From positions 124,001 to 188,000 of the forward strand of contig CAWJSX010000005.1 of the NCBI GenBank assembly GCA_963845675.1: a stretch of DNA of 64,000 nucleotides. Direction: 5' to 3'. Position 1 is the first letter of the stretch. Each line of letters starts with the position of its first letter. Position numbers and translations under genes: made by a program. Below the pieces are notes generated by a model. That model worked only from the letters and a program-made list of their open reading frames with translations. It was not told the origin of the DNA and ran no database searches. This DNA is from CAWJMD01 sp963845675 (GTDB lineage: Bacteria; Actinomycetota; Actinomycetes; Actinomycetales; CAWJMD01). This document shows, in pieces, positions 1-7,030 of the stretch.

Positions 1-462
1 GGCCCCCGCACGGGGGGCCAGGCGGCGGCGAAGAAGACCGCGCAGCGGCCCGGCAGCGCACCGCGGACCGGTGGTCCGGCGAAGCGACCCGCGCCCGGGG
101 CTCCGCGCAAGGTGCGGCTGACCGTCTCGCGGGTCGACCCGTGGTCGGTGATGAAGCTGTCGTTCCTGCTGTCGGTGGCGATCGGCATCGCCGTGGTCGT
201 CGCGTCGGGAGTGCTGTGGACCGTCCTGGACGGGATGGGTGTCTTCACCGACATCAACGACCTCGTGGCCCAGGTCATGGGCACCTCGTCCGCGTTCGAC
301 ATCAACGACTTCGTCGGCTTCGGCAAGGTGCTGTCGATCGGGACGGTGCTGGCCGTGGTCAACGTGGTCCTGCTGACCGCACTCGCGACCCTCGGCGCCT
401 TCCTCTACAACATCGCGTCGTCCCTGGTCGGGGGCCTGCACCTGACCCTGACCGACGACTGA
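1..462 (+). CDS. DUF3566 domain membrane protein, 3' part
   Basis: The reading frame is open from the first base, so the start lies upstream of the window; about 153 residues are visible. The first 37 residues are rich in Ala, Pro, Lys and Gly, as expected for the disordered N-terminal half of this family. Two hydrophobic segments follow, around visible residues 52-76 and 112-140, separated by a short acidic stretch with two I-N-D motifs. DUF3566 proteins normally sit directly after gyrA and before the tRNA-Ile/tRNA-Ala pair in Actinobacteria, and that context is present here. The molecular function is unknown. An internal GTG at 112 could be mistaken for the start. Confidence 0.85.
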   Translation, partial: GPRTGGQAAAKKTAQRPGSAPRTGGPAKRPAPGAPRKVRLTVSRVDPWSVMKLSFLLSVAIGIAVVVASGVLWTVLDGMGVFTDINDLVAQVMGTSSAFDINDFVGFGKVLSIGTVLAVVNVVLLTALATLGAFLYNIASSLVGGLHLTLTDD

Positions 463-494
463 CAGCCACCCCTGCGGCGGGTCTCCGTTCCGGT

Positions 495-524
495 TTGGGA
501 CGCGTGCTCGCGCTGGGGTACCCT
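495..524 (+). promoter_or_regulatory. putative promoter of tRNA-Ile
   Basis: TTGGGA at 495-500 and TACCCT at 519-524 are separated by 18 bases and lie about 50 bases upstream of the tRNA. This resembles an actinobacterial housekeeping -35/-10 pair. It is a pattern match only. Confidence 0.4.
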
Positions 525-574
525 CGGCGACGTCGTGCGACGGACCTGGGTCCGCCGGCCGGCGCCCCACCCCC

Positions 575-651
575 GGGCCTATAGCTCAGTCGGTTAGAGC
601 GCTTCCCTGATAAGGAAGAGGTCAGAGGTTCAAGTCCTCTTAGGCCCACCA
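575..651 (+). tRNA. tRNA-Ile (GAT anticodon)
   Basis: A complete cloverleaf can be drawn. The acceptor arm GGGCCTA (575-581) pairs with TAGGCCC (641-647), the discriminator is A648, and CCA is encoded at 649-651. The anticodon stem CTTCC/GGAAG encloses loop CTGATAA with anticodon GAT. The T-arm contains GGTTCAAGTCC. It is followed closely by the DLW-39 peptide gene and tRNA-Ala, the usual order near gyrA in these bacteria. Confidence 0.97.
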
Positions 652-685
652 GGAACTGACTCGCGACCACGTCGGAGGCCCGCTG

Positions 686-805
686 ATGAAGAAGCTGCTC
701 GTCGTCGCTGTCGCCACAGTCGTGGGGCTGCTGGCCTGGCGCAAGGTGCAGGCCGACCAGTCCGAGCAGGACCTGTGGGCCGAGGCCACCGACACGGTGC
801 GCTGA
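686..805 (+). CDS. DLW-39 family small protein
   Basis: This gene of 39 codons lies between tRNA-Ile and tRNA-Ala. The product begins MKKLLVVAVATVVGLLAW, a single hydrophobic segment, followed by a charged tail containing Q-D-L-W-A-E-A-T-D. The D-L-W motif, the length of exactly 39 residues and the position between the two tRNAs match the DLW-39 family. The start is ATG with a GGAGG-like sequence (674-678) eight bases upstream. The function is unknown; a small membrane-anchored peptide is the likely form. Confidence 0.88.
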   Translation: MKKLLVVAVATVVGLLAWRKVQADQSEQDLWAEATDTVR

Positions 806-841
806 CCGCCTGAGGCACTAGCACCACCCGCATGACGCCCC

Positions 842-914
842 GGGGGCGTGGCGCAATTGGTAGCGCACCTGCTTTGCAAGCAGGGGGTTGTCGGTTCGAG
901 TCCGATCGCCTCCA
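842..914 (+). tRNA. tRNA-Ala (TGC anticodon)
   Basis: The acceptor arm GGGGGCG (842-848) pairs with CGCCTCC (907-913), with one G-T pair, and the discriminator is A914. The anticodon stem CTGC/GCAG encloses loop TTTGCAA with anticodon TGC. The T-loop reads GGTTCGAGTCC. The terminal CCA is not encoded, unlike in the neighbouring tRNA-Ile. Confidence 0.97.
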
Positions 915-918
915 CCCG

Positions 919-959
919 GGCCAGGAGCCCTCTCGTCTCGCCACGAAGGGCTCCTGGCC
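919..959 (+). terminator. intrinsic terminator after tRNA-Ala
   Basis: A perfect 13-bp inverted repeat has arms 919-931 (GGCCAGGAGCCCT) and 947-959 (AGGGCTCCTGGCC), a 15-base loop, and TCTTTCC after the stem. It lies five bases beyond the tRNA. Confidence 0.85.
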
Positions 960-1049
960 TCTTTCCGTCCGGCGGAGGTCGGGAGATACTTTGCTCGCGG
1001 TGACGGCAGGCGGGCTCCTGCCGCTCAGCGCTGAGCGGGGAGCGATCTG

Positions 1050-1853
1050 ATGACGGAAGACGAGCCGGCTCGCGCTCGGAGCAGCATCGCGTTCGTCGCC
1101 ATGGTCGTGCCGCTCATCGTGTTGTACGGATTCTTCTTCGGCTTCGTCGTCATCACCGACGCCGGGATCTCGGCCGACGAGGCCGTCCATGTCGCCGCTG
1201 CCCTGGGTTTCGCCGGAACGCTGGTGGCGGGGCTGGTCAGCCAGGTGGCGGCGCCGCGCCGCTGGCCGGCCGGGCTCTGGGTGACCGCTGCGGGGATCGT
1301 CGCCTTCTTGATCGCTGGAGGGATCGTCGGGGACCCGGACAACTATGGTGGACAGGCCGGACCGTTCGACCTGGCCTACCTCATCTTCCTGGTGCCGCTA
1401 CTGCTGGTCTTTGCGCTCCACCCGTCCCCTAGCGGTCTGATCCGCGGGGGTCGTCCCGACGTCATGCTGGTCGTCGCCGTGGCAGCCGTGTGCATCCCAC
1501 TCGTCGTCTACGGGGTCGACCAGGCGCTGATCCAGCGCAACAGCTGGCCGCCGAAGTCCGACCCCCACCACAACGCCCACTGGTTCACCATGGCCGGCCT
1601 CGCCTTCGCCATCCCCGTGGTCGGGTTCGTCTCGGCCTCCCGTCTCGCGGGATGGCGGATCGCCACCTGGTGTGCTGCAGGAATGGCCGTGATCATCGGG
1701 GTGACCTCTGTGATCTGGTCGGACGCCGCATCGTCCTTGGGCGTGTGGTGGGGGATCGCCAGCACCGTCGGCGGCGCAGGGTTCCTGGTCCTCGCCTCGC
1801 GCCAGCGGGACGGATCGACGCCGGGTCAGAAGGCGCCGACCAGCGTCCCGTGA
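1050..1853 (+). CDS. multi-pass membrane protein of unknown function
   Basis: The product has 267 residues and begins at ATG just after the preceding stop-free leader; a GGGGAGCG sequence upstream may be the ribosome binding site. It has about seven hydrophobic segments, beginning at residues 12-36, separated by short loops, and a polar tail. A histidine-rich loop (S-D-P-H-H-N-A-H) lies between segments five and six near residue 172. I do not recognise a family. It stands alone: the tRNA terminator is upstream and a converging remnant is downstream. Codon use and GC content match the neighbours. Confidence 0.65.
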   Translation: MTEDEPARARSSIAFVAMVVPLIVLYGFFFGFVVITDAGISADEAVHVAAALGFAGTLVAGLVSQVAAPRRWPAGLWVTAAGIVAFLIAGGIVGDPDNYGGQAGPFDLAYLIFLVPLLLVFALHPSPSGLIRGGRPDVMLVVAVAAVCIPLVVYGVDQALIQRNSWPPKSDPHHNAHWFTMAGLAFAIPVVGFVSASRLAGWRIATWCAAGMAVIIGVTSVIWSDAASSLGVWWGIASTVGGAGFLVLASRQRDGSTPGQKAPTSVP

Positions 1854-1903
1854 CGCGCGTCCGCATGGGCGGTCGCGCGAAGACCCATTGCCCGAGGATG
1901 GGG

Positions 1904-2041
1904 TCAGGAGCCGGCCCGGCCGCCGTCGCGGCGGACGTGCTCGCCGAAGAACGCGAGAACTCGTTGCCACGAGTCGTCGTCGGCTCGGCGTCGTAGTTGC
2001 GCCCGGTTCCGTCCCTCGAAGAGTTCGACGCCGAGCGCCAC
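1904..2041 (-). pseudogene. remnant of a dienelactone-hydrolase-like gene C-terminus
   Basis: On the reverse strand, directly after the MFS gene, 45 codons from a GTG at 2041 end in D-D-D-S-W-Q-R-V-L-A-F-F-G-E-H-V-R. This resembles the last helix of dienelactone hydrolase-family alpha/beta hydrolases. Just before it, the +1 frame reads N-Y-D-A-E, the motif that normally precedes that helix, so the piece seems to carry one frameshift and to have lost its catalytic part. A short unrelated ORF cannot be excluded. Confidence 0.35.
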
Positions 2042-2047
2042 GTACTG

Positions 2048-3298
2048 TCAGGCCGGGGTGGCGTCCACGTCGACGTCGGGCATGGTCTCTGTCCGGAACG
2101 GTGAGAGCGTCAGCACCGCGGCGGCGAGCACGAGACCACCGATGCCGACCGCGATGACCGGCCGGTTGCCCCAGCTCGTGGCCGCCCACCCGGCCAGGGG
2201 GGCCGACACGGCGATGGACCCCCAGTTGGCCGAGCGGATCGTGGCGTTCATCCGCGCGCGGAGACGGTCGGGGGTCACGGCGTTGCGGTAGCTCATGTCG
2301 AGCGGGCCCTTGATGCCGCCGCCCAGCCCGTGGACCAGCTGCCCCACCGCCAGCATCACCGCCCCCCAGACGCCGGGCACAGCGAGCAGGGCCAGCAGGT
2401 ACGCGACCGGCGTCAGCCAGTCGCCGGCCACGCAGACCCTCCCCAGGCCGAACCGCGCGGCCGCCCGCGGAGCCAGCCCGGCGCCGACCACGCCGCCGAC
2501 CCCCGCGCAGGCCAGCACCAGGCCGACGACCAGCGCGCCCAGGCCGAGGTCCGTGACGGCGAAGAACACCAGGATCGTCATGATCGCCGAGTTGAAGAAG
2601 AACCACAGGTGCAGGGACACCGCGTACGGCCGCAGGGTGGGGTGGGCGTAGACCCACCGCGCTCCCTCCTTCAGCTCACGCCAGAGCTGCCGGTCCGGAC
2701 GGCGTTCCGGGCTCGGCTCCTCGACGCGGACCGTCCACAGCACCACCGCCGAGACGGCGTAGCTCGCGGCGTCGACGAGGATCGCGATCGGTGCCGAGAA
2801 GAACCGGACCAGCGCGCCCGCCACCAGCGGACCCAGCGACTGTGCGGCCGACATCGTCTGCTCGAGACGTGCGTTGGCCACCGGCAGCATCGACGTGGGG
2901 ACGAGCCGCGGCAGGAAGGACTGGTGCGCCGCTCTGAAGAACAGCGACGCCGCACCCGCGCCGAACACGGCCACGACGACGAGCGGGACGGTCAGCAGCC
3001 CTGTCAGAGCCAGCGCGCCGATCGTCCCGAAGAGGACCGCCGACACCGTCTCGGCGGCGATCAGCACCGGTCGGCGTCGCATCCGGTCCACCAGCACCCC
3101 GGCCAGCAGCCCGAACAGCAGGTACGGCAACCACTGCGCCGCCCTCACGACTCCCAACGCGGTCTGGTCGGCGTCCAGCGTCTGGATGAGCAGCAGCTGC
3201 AGGGCCAGCCCGGACGCGAAAGTGCCCAGCTGGGAGACGGAGTCGGCGACCCAGAGGCGGACGAACCCCGGGAACTCCAGGATCCCCCGTGGACGCAT
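2048..3298 (-). CDS. MFS transporter
   Basis: The product has 416 residues and about twelve hydrophobic segments with the two-halves layout of the major facilitator superfamily. After the second segment, L-V-D-R-M-R-R-R-P-V matches the cytoplasmic loop 2-3 motif. I chose ATG 3298, giving MRPRGILEFPGFVRLWVADS, because homologous exporters start with a short tail before W-x-x-x-x-x-S-x-x-G; a longer frame to 3349 runs into a palindrome region. It resembles the enterobactin/macrolide exporter branch of MFS. The substrate is unknown. Its promoter is probably in 3299-3336, after the hairpin that ends the cupin/MDMPI operon. Confidence 0.85.
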   Translation of the reverse strand: MRPRGILEFPGFVRLWVADSVSQLGTFASGLALQLLLIQTLDADQTALGVVRAAQWLPYLLFGLLAGVLVDRMRRRPVLIAAETVSAVLFGTIGALALTGLLTVPLVVVAVFGAGAASLFFRAAHQSFLPRLVPTSMLPVANARLEQTMSAAQSLGPLVAGALVRFFSAPIAILVDAASYAVSAVVLWTVRVEEPSPERRPDRQLWRELKEGARWVYAHPTLRPYAVSLHLWFFFNSAIMTILVFFAVTDLGLGALVVGLVLACAGVGGVVGAGLAPRAAARFGLGRVCVAGDWLTPVAYLLALLAVPGVWGAVMLAVGQLVHGLGGGIKGPLDMSYRNAVTPDRLRARMNATIRSANWGSIAVSAPLAGWAATSWGNRPVIAVGIGGLVLAAAVLTLSPFRTETMPDVDVDATPA

Positions 3299-3336
3299 GG
3301 CCCCAGTCAACCAGTCTGCCGACGGTCGCCCCGATC

Positions 3337-3398
3337 GCAGATCGTCCACTTTCGGAGGTTCCGAGGGCCGGAAACGTCGCAGAGAGTGGACGATCTGC
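3337..3398. terminator. 14-bp perfect inverted repeat, likely terminator
   Basis: Arms 3337-3350 (GCAGATCGTCCACT) and 3385-3398 (AGTGGACGATCTGC) are perfect inverted copies separated by 34 bases. The spacer contains a second weaker pairing (TTTC...GAAA). It lies three bases beyond the stop of the reverse-strand MDMPI gene and before the MFS gene, which fits a terminator or readthrough control site. Confidence 0.6.
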
Positions 3399-3401
3399 TG
3401 A

Positions 3402-4145
3402 TCAGAAGGGGACCTGGGTGGCCAGCAGCCCCTCCCCCTCCACCCGGCCCGCCGTCAGTCGTGCGAACTCGACGGCGTCCAGCTCGAGCTCCGGACCGCC
3501 GGACCCGGAGCGGAACACACCACCCGCCGGCCCGGTCAGTCTCAGCTCGAACGCCTCCCCGTGGATCCGCGCCCACTCCTGCACCACGTCCGCGACGATG
3601 CGTCCGTCGTGCTCGGGGGTGAGCACGAGCTCACGACCGACGGCCCGGGACAGGTCGATGCGGTGCATCCACTCGTCCCGCGTGTAGATCCTCCCCAGGA
3701 GGTAGCCGGCCGGCTGGTGGCCCAGCGGCGGACCGAACGGCACGCGCACTGCGCGGATCCACGCCGGGATGCGCCGGCGGGAGGCCACGCTCTCGCGGCC
3801 GACCCGGGCCAGGTGCTCGACGAGCCGCTCCGGCGGGACGTCGGTCCGCTCGTGCACCTGGGCGGCGTTGATCTTGTCGACCACCATCCCGTGGTCACGC
3901 AGCCGGCGGCCCACGAGCAGCTGGCGGACCGTCTCGCGCGGGGAGCCCGCGCTGAGGGCTCCCCCGACGAGGTGGGCCACCATCGCGTGGACGTCCCACT
4001 CGCTGCAGTCGGTCGGACGGCGCCAGTCCTGCGGCGCGAACGTCGAGAGCAGATCGGTCAGCAGCCGGTACTCCTCGGCAGCGAGGTCGAGCCACTCGTC
4101 GTAGCGGATCTCGTCGTAGGTCGTCGTGGTCGTCACCTCCGCCAT
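3402..4145 (-). CDS. maleylpyruvate isomerase family mycothiol-dependent enzyme
   Basis: The product has 247 residues and starts at ATG 4145 with a purine-rich GGGGTGAG upstream. The N-terminal half is a DinB-like four-helix domain: Y-x-x-W-L-D-L-A near residue 17, and a W-D-V-H-A-M-V-A-H-L-V-G motif near residue 60 whose histidine is a metal ligand in the MDMPI family. A later H-R-I-D-L (about residue 163) supplies another conserved histidine. The family uses mycothiol as cofactor or is structurally related to enzymes that do; the substrate here is unknown. It lies five bases after the cupin gene in the same operon, under the divergent TetR regulator. Confidence 0.8.
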   Translation of the reverse strand: MAEVTTTTTYDEIRYDEWLDLAAEEYRLLTDLLSTFAPQDWRRPTDCSEWDVHAMVAHLVGGALSAGSPRETVRQLLVGRRLRDHGMVVDKINAAQVHERTDVPPERLVEHLARVGRESVASRRRIPAWIRAVRVPFGPPLGHQPAGYLLGRIYTRDEWMHRIDLSRAVGRELVLTPEHDGRIVADVVQEWARIHGEAFELRLTGPAGGVFRSGSGGPELELDAVEFARLTAGRVEGEGLLATQVPF

Positions 4146-4150
4146 CGGGC

Positions 4151-4684
4151 TCACCCCATCCTCAGGCCGTGCGCCTGCGTCAAGCGTGGCACCGACTCGA
4201 GGTCCAGGTGCAGGCCGAAGCCTTCCGAGACCCTGGCGGCCCCCTCGAGGTCGGGCTGTCCGGGTACGGCGAAGACGTCGCCGATCGCCTCGAAGAAGTC
4301 CTCGAAGCCGCTCGGTGTGATCACCTCGAGGATGCGCGCGGGCTCGTCGCCGGGGTTCCAGAACGCGTGCGGGATGCCGCGGGGTTTCAGCACCAGGTCG
4401 CCTGCACTGGCGATGCTCGTCCGTCCGTCGAGCTCGAGACCCATCTGCCCCTCCAGCACGAAGGACCACTCGTCCTCACGGGTGTGCGTGTGCAGCGGCG
4501 AGCCGAGCGCGTGGGGCGCCAGCGGGTGGATCACGAACGAGACGGCGCCGCCGGTACGGTCCGCGCCGGCCAGCAGGATGGCTCCGAGGGGTCCCTCGAT
4601 GAGCGTGCGGCCCGTGCCGTCGGGGACGACGGGCGACTCCCCGGTCGCGTACGGGTTGACGGTGTCGATCTGGGTGCCGGTCAT
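4151..4684 (-). CDS. cupin domain protein
   Basis: The product has 177 residues. A single cupin fold is visible: H-T-H-T-R-E-D-E-W-S (about residues 68-77) is cupin motif 1 with two histidines and a glutamate, and I-P-H-A-F-W-N (about 112-118) is motif 2 with the third histidine. The metal site therefore looks intact. I chose ATG 4684 (MTGTQ) because longer starts would place translation inside the TetR operator. It heads a two-gene operon with the MDMPI gene and faces the TetR gene. An oxygenase, isomerase or sensor role for a small ligand is possible; the substrate is unknown. Confidence 0.8.
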   Translation of the reverse strand: MTGTQIDTVNPYATGESPVVPDGTGRTLIEGPLGAILLAGADRTGGAVSFVIHPLAPHALGSPLHTHTREDEWSFVLEGQMGLELDGRTSIASAGDLVLKPRGIPHAFWNPGDEPARILEVITPSGFEDFFEAIGDVFAVPGQPDLEGAARVSEGFGLHLDLESVPRLTQAHGLRMG

Positions 4685-4697
4685 CACGCCTCCGTTT

Positions 4698-4712
4698 CCT
4701 AACATTGTTAGG
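4698..4712. promoter_or_regulatory. TetR operator 1
   Basis: CCTAACATTGTTAGG is a near-perfect 15-bp palindrome located 14 bases upstream of the cupin start. The same half sites recur at 4752-4766 next to the TetR gene. Binding by that TetR protein is inferred from position. Confidence 0.75.
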
Positions 4713-4751
4713 GAAGTCTGCAGTCGGTCGTCCGGTGACGTCAAGGGTTTC

Positions 4752-4766
4752 CCGAACTTTGTTAGG
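4752..4766. promoter_or_regulatory. TetR operator 2
   Basis: CCGAACTTTGTTAGG keeps one full GTTAGG half and one half with a single change. It is 54 bases centre to centre from operator 1 and 13 bases upstream of the TetR start, so one repressor could control both divergent transcripts. Confidence 0.65.
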
Positions 4767-4778
4767 TAGCCTGTCCGG

Positions 4779-5366
4779 ATGACGACGACCCGGACCGAGC
4801 CCGGAGGCCGCCAGGCCCGTCGGGACGCGACCATCCGCCGCATCCTGGAGGCTGCGTGGGACCTGTCCCGCGAGCGCGGTCTGACCGGATGGACCCTGCG
4901 GGACCTGGCTGCCGTGGTCGGGGTGCGCGCCCCCTCCCTCTACGGCTACGTCGACAGCAAGAACGCGCTCTACGACGCGCTGTTCGCGGACGGCTACGCC
5001 CGGCTGATCGAGCGCGAGGAGGAGCCGGACAATGACGCCGGGTCTGCGCGGGAGCGTGTCCGGCTGGCCGCACACCGCTACGTCGACTTCGCCGTCGAGG
5101 ACGCCGCCCGCTTCCACCTGCTCTTCCTCCGGACGGTGCCGGGCTTCGAGCCCTCTCCCGAGTCGTACGCCCTGGCCCAGCGCGCTCTCGCTGCGTTCAC
5201 CGAGCTGCTCGCGTCCGCCGGCGTCGACGACCGGGCCGACGTCGATCTCTGGACGGCCGTGCTGACCGGGCTCGCGTCGCAGCAGGTCAGCAACGACCCG
5301 GGCGGGTCGCGGTGGTCGAGCCTCGTCGACGAGGCGGTCGAGCGCCTGCTGCCCGGAACGGGCTAG
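4779..5366 (+). CDS. TetR/AcrR family regulator
   Basis: The product has 195 residues. Residues about 15-62 form the TetR helix-turn-helix: T-I-R-R-I-L-E-A-A, then T-L-R-D-L-A-A-V-V-G-V-R-A-P-S-L-Y-G-Y-V with the recognition helix ending L-Y-x-Y. The C-terminal ligand domain has the look of the WHG-type group. The gene diverges from the cupin/MDMPI operon, with two CCTAAC/GTTAGG palindromes between them, so autorepression and repression of that operon are likely. The ligand is unknown. A strong hairpin follows the stop codon. Confidence 0.88.
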   Translation: MTTTRTEPGGRQARRDATIRRILEAAWDLSRERGLTGWTLRDLAAVVGVRAPSLYGYVDSKNALYDALFADGYARLIEREEEPDNDAGSARERVRLAAHRYVDFAVEDAARFHLLFLRTVPGFEPSPESYALAQRALAAFTELLASAGVDDRADVDLWTAVLTGLASQQVSNDPGGSRWSSLVDEAVERLLPGTG

Positions 5367-5371
5367 GACGA

Positions 5372-5419
5372 GGACGGCGGACGACCGACTCCTCAGTGGG
5401 AGCCGGGCGTCCGCCGTCC
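5372..5419. terminator. bidirectional terminator hairpin
   Basis: Perfect 12-bp arms GGACGGCGGACG (5372-5383) and CGTCCGCCGTCC (5408-5419) enclose a 24-base loop, between the converging TetR gene and the gene ending at 5438. Confidence 0.7.
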
Positions 5420-5437
5420 TGTCGCGCGGAGCGGGAC

Positions 5438-6322
5438 TCAGCTCGAGCCGGACCCCTTGTCGCCGTTGGTGTTTCCCGTCTTCTCGGCCACGTCGCTCGG
5501 CTTGGGCGCCGTGCTCTTGGCAGGCGCCGGCTTCGGCGCGGCCGCCTCCTTCTTCGCGCCGGTCGTGCCGGCGCCACCGACCTCGGCCTTGCTGTCCTTC
5601 TCGAGCGCCTCGTCGGCCGCACCGCTCTTGAGGTCCTTGGCGCCGGATCCTGAGGCCGGCGCCGGCGACGCGGTCTTCTTCGTGGCCGTCGTCGGTCCCG
5701 AGCTGGTTCCAGTGGCCGACGCCGTCGTCGAGGACGCCGGCTTCGGTGCCGGGGTGGTGGTCGGACGCGCAGGCGGTGCCGTGCTGGCCCACGGGTCGTC
5801 GGTCGGCTGGGTCGCGCGCCACGCCGCGTACCCGGCGCCACCGGCGGCCGCGAGCACGCCGACCACGAGCACGACCTTGCGGCCGCGCCGCTTCTTCGCC
5901 GGCGCGCGCTTGGCGCCCTTGCTCACGTCCTTGAGCGTCGCCTGGCTCTTGTCGCGGGCCTCGTCCGTCTTGGCGGCGGCGGCCGCGGCGGCGGCGGCGA
6001 CGGCCTCGACGATGCGCGGCAGCAGCTCGTCCACGACCTTGTCGCGGGCTGCGTCGACCTTCGGGGCGAGAGCGTCGGCGGCGTGCTCGATGCGCGGCGC
6101 CGCCTTCTCGACCCCACGGTCACGTGCCTTCTCCAACCGTGGCGACGCCCAGTCACGGGCGGCAGCGGCGGCCTCGGCGGCCTTCTCGCCGGCGGTCGCA
6201 GCCGCGGCGTTCGCTGCAGGAGAGACCTTCTCCTTCAGCAGGACTGCCTGCCCCTTGAGGCTGTCGGTCTGCTGGCGGGCGGTGTCGGCGGCGTGCTCGG
6301 TCCGACTCTTCGTGCGGAACAA
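5438..6322 (-). CDS. Ala/Lys-rich single-pass membrane protein (DUF5324-like)
   Basis: The product has 294 residues. The first 150 are an Ala-rich amphipathic helical region with repeated A-A-x-K and A-R-D-K patterns, comparable to YtxH/LEA-like proteins. A basic cluster (A-K-K-R-R-G-R-K) precedes one transmembrane segment at about residues 152-170. The remaining 120 residues are a low-complexity Ala/Pro/Thr/Lys tail that is probably outside the membrane. This arrangement resembles the DUF5324 family of Actinobacteria. The function is unknown; an envelope stress role is a guess. It converges on the TetR gene and diverges from ppiA. Confidence 0.65.
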   Translation of the reverse strand: MFRTKSRTEHAADTARQQTDSLKGQAVLLKEKVSPAANAAAATAGEKAAEAAAAARDWASPRLEKARDRGVEKAAPRIEHAADALAPKVDAARDKVVDELLPRIVEAVAAAAAAAAAKTDEARDKSQATLKDVSKGAKRAPAKKRRGRKVVLVVGVLAAAGGAGYAAWRATQPTDDPWASTAPPARPTTTPAPKPASSTTASATGTSSGPTTATKKTASPAPASGSGAKDLKSGAADEALEKDSKAEVGGAGTTGAKKEAAAPKPAPAKSTAPKPSDVAEKTGNTNGDKGSGSS

Positions 6323-6450
6323 GGGTCCTCCCCTCGGACCCGGGACGGCCCCAGGTCACGTCGTCACCCCATCCTGCCAACTGTGGGGGTCATCTGCCCA
6401 CCCGAACCGGCCCTGCCTCGAGCGTCGACGCTGCGTGCGAGGATGGCGCC

Positions 6451-6981
6451 ATGTTCGCGACCCTTCACACGACCGCCGGTGACATCCGGATCGAGCTCTT
6501 CCCGAACCACGCCCCGCACACGGTGAAGAACTTCACCGGCCTGGCGGACGGCTCGCAGGAGTGGACCGACGAGAAGACCGACGAGAAGAAGCAGGACGTC
6601 CCCTTCTACGACGGCCTGGTGTTCCACCGAGTGATCAACGGCTTCATGATCCAGGGCGGCTGCCCCCTCGGGACCGGCACCGGCGGACCCGGGTACACCT
6701 TCGACGACGAGGTGACCGTCGACCTGACGTTCGGCAAGCCCTACCTGCTCGCGATGGCCAACGCCGGCAAGCGGTTCGGCAAGGGCACCAACGGTTCCCA
6801 GTTCTTCATCACCGTGGGCCCGACGCCGCACCTCAACGGCAAGCACACGATCTTCGGCGAGGTGGCCGACGCGTCCAGCCGTGAGGTCGTCGACAAGATC
6901 GCCACGACCCCCACGGGTGCGGGCGACCGTCCGCGAGAGGACGTCGTCATCGAGCGCGTCACCGTCGAGCAGGACGCCTGA
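6451..6981 (+). CDS. ppiA: peptidyl-prolyl cis-trans isomerase, cyclophilin type
   Basis: The product has 176 residues and is a complete cyclophilin without a signal peptide, so it is cytoplasmic. Catalytic-site motifs are present: F-H-R-V-I-N-G-F-M-I-Q-G-G (arginine and glutamine of the active site), G-S-Q-F-F-I-T and H-L-N-G-K-H-T-I-F-G-E-V. An insertion of Asp/Glu/Lys-rich residues (about 32-46) lies before the F-H-R motif, as is common in actinobacterial PpiA. It folds proteins by isomerising Xaa-Pro bonds. It is followed 49 bases later by the rhomboid gene. Confidence 0.95.
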   Translation: MFATLHTTAGDIRIELFPNHAPHTVKNFTGLADGSQEWTDEKTDEKKQDVPFYDGLVFHRVINGFMIQGGCPLGTGTGGPGYTFDDEVTVDLTFGKPYLLAMANAGKRFGKGTNGSQFFITVGPTPHLNGKHTIFGEVADASSREVVDKIATTPTGAGDRPREDVVIERVTVEQDA

Positions 6982-7030
6982 GCCCGACAGGCTCCCGTCC
7001 CGTCACCCCGGCCAGGCAGCGGCACCGCGC

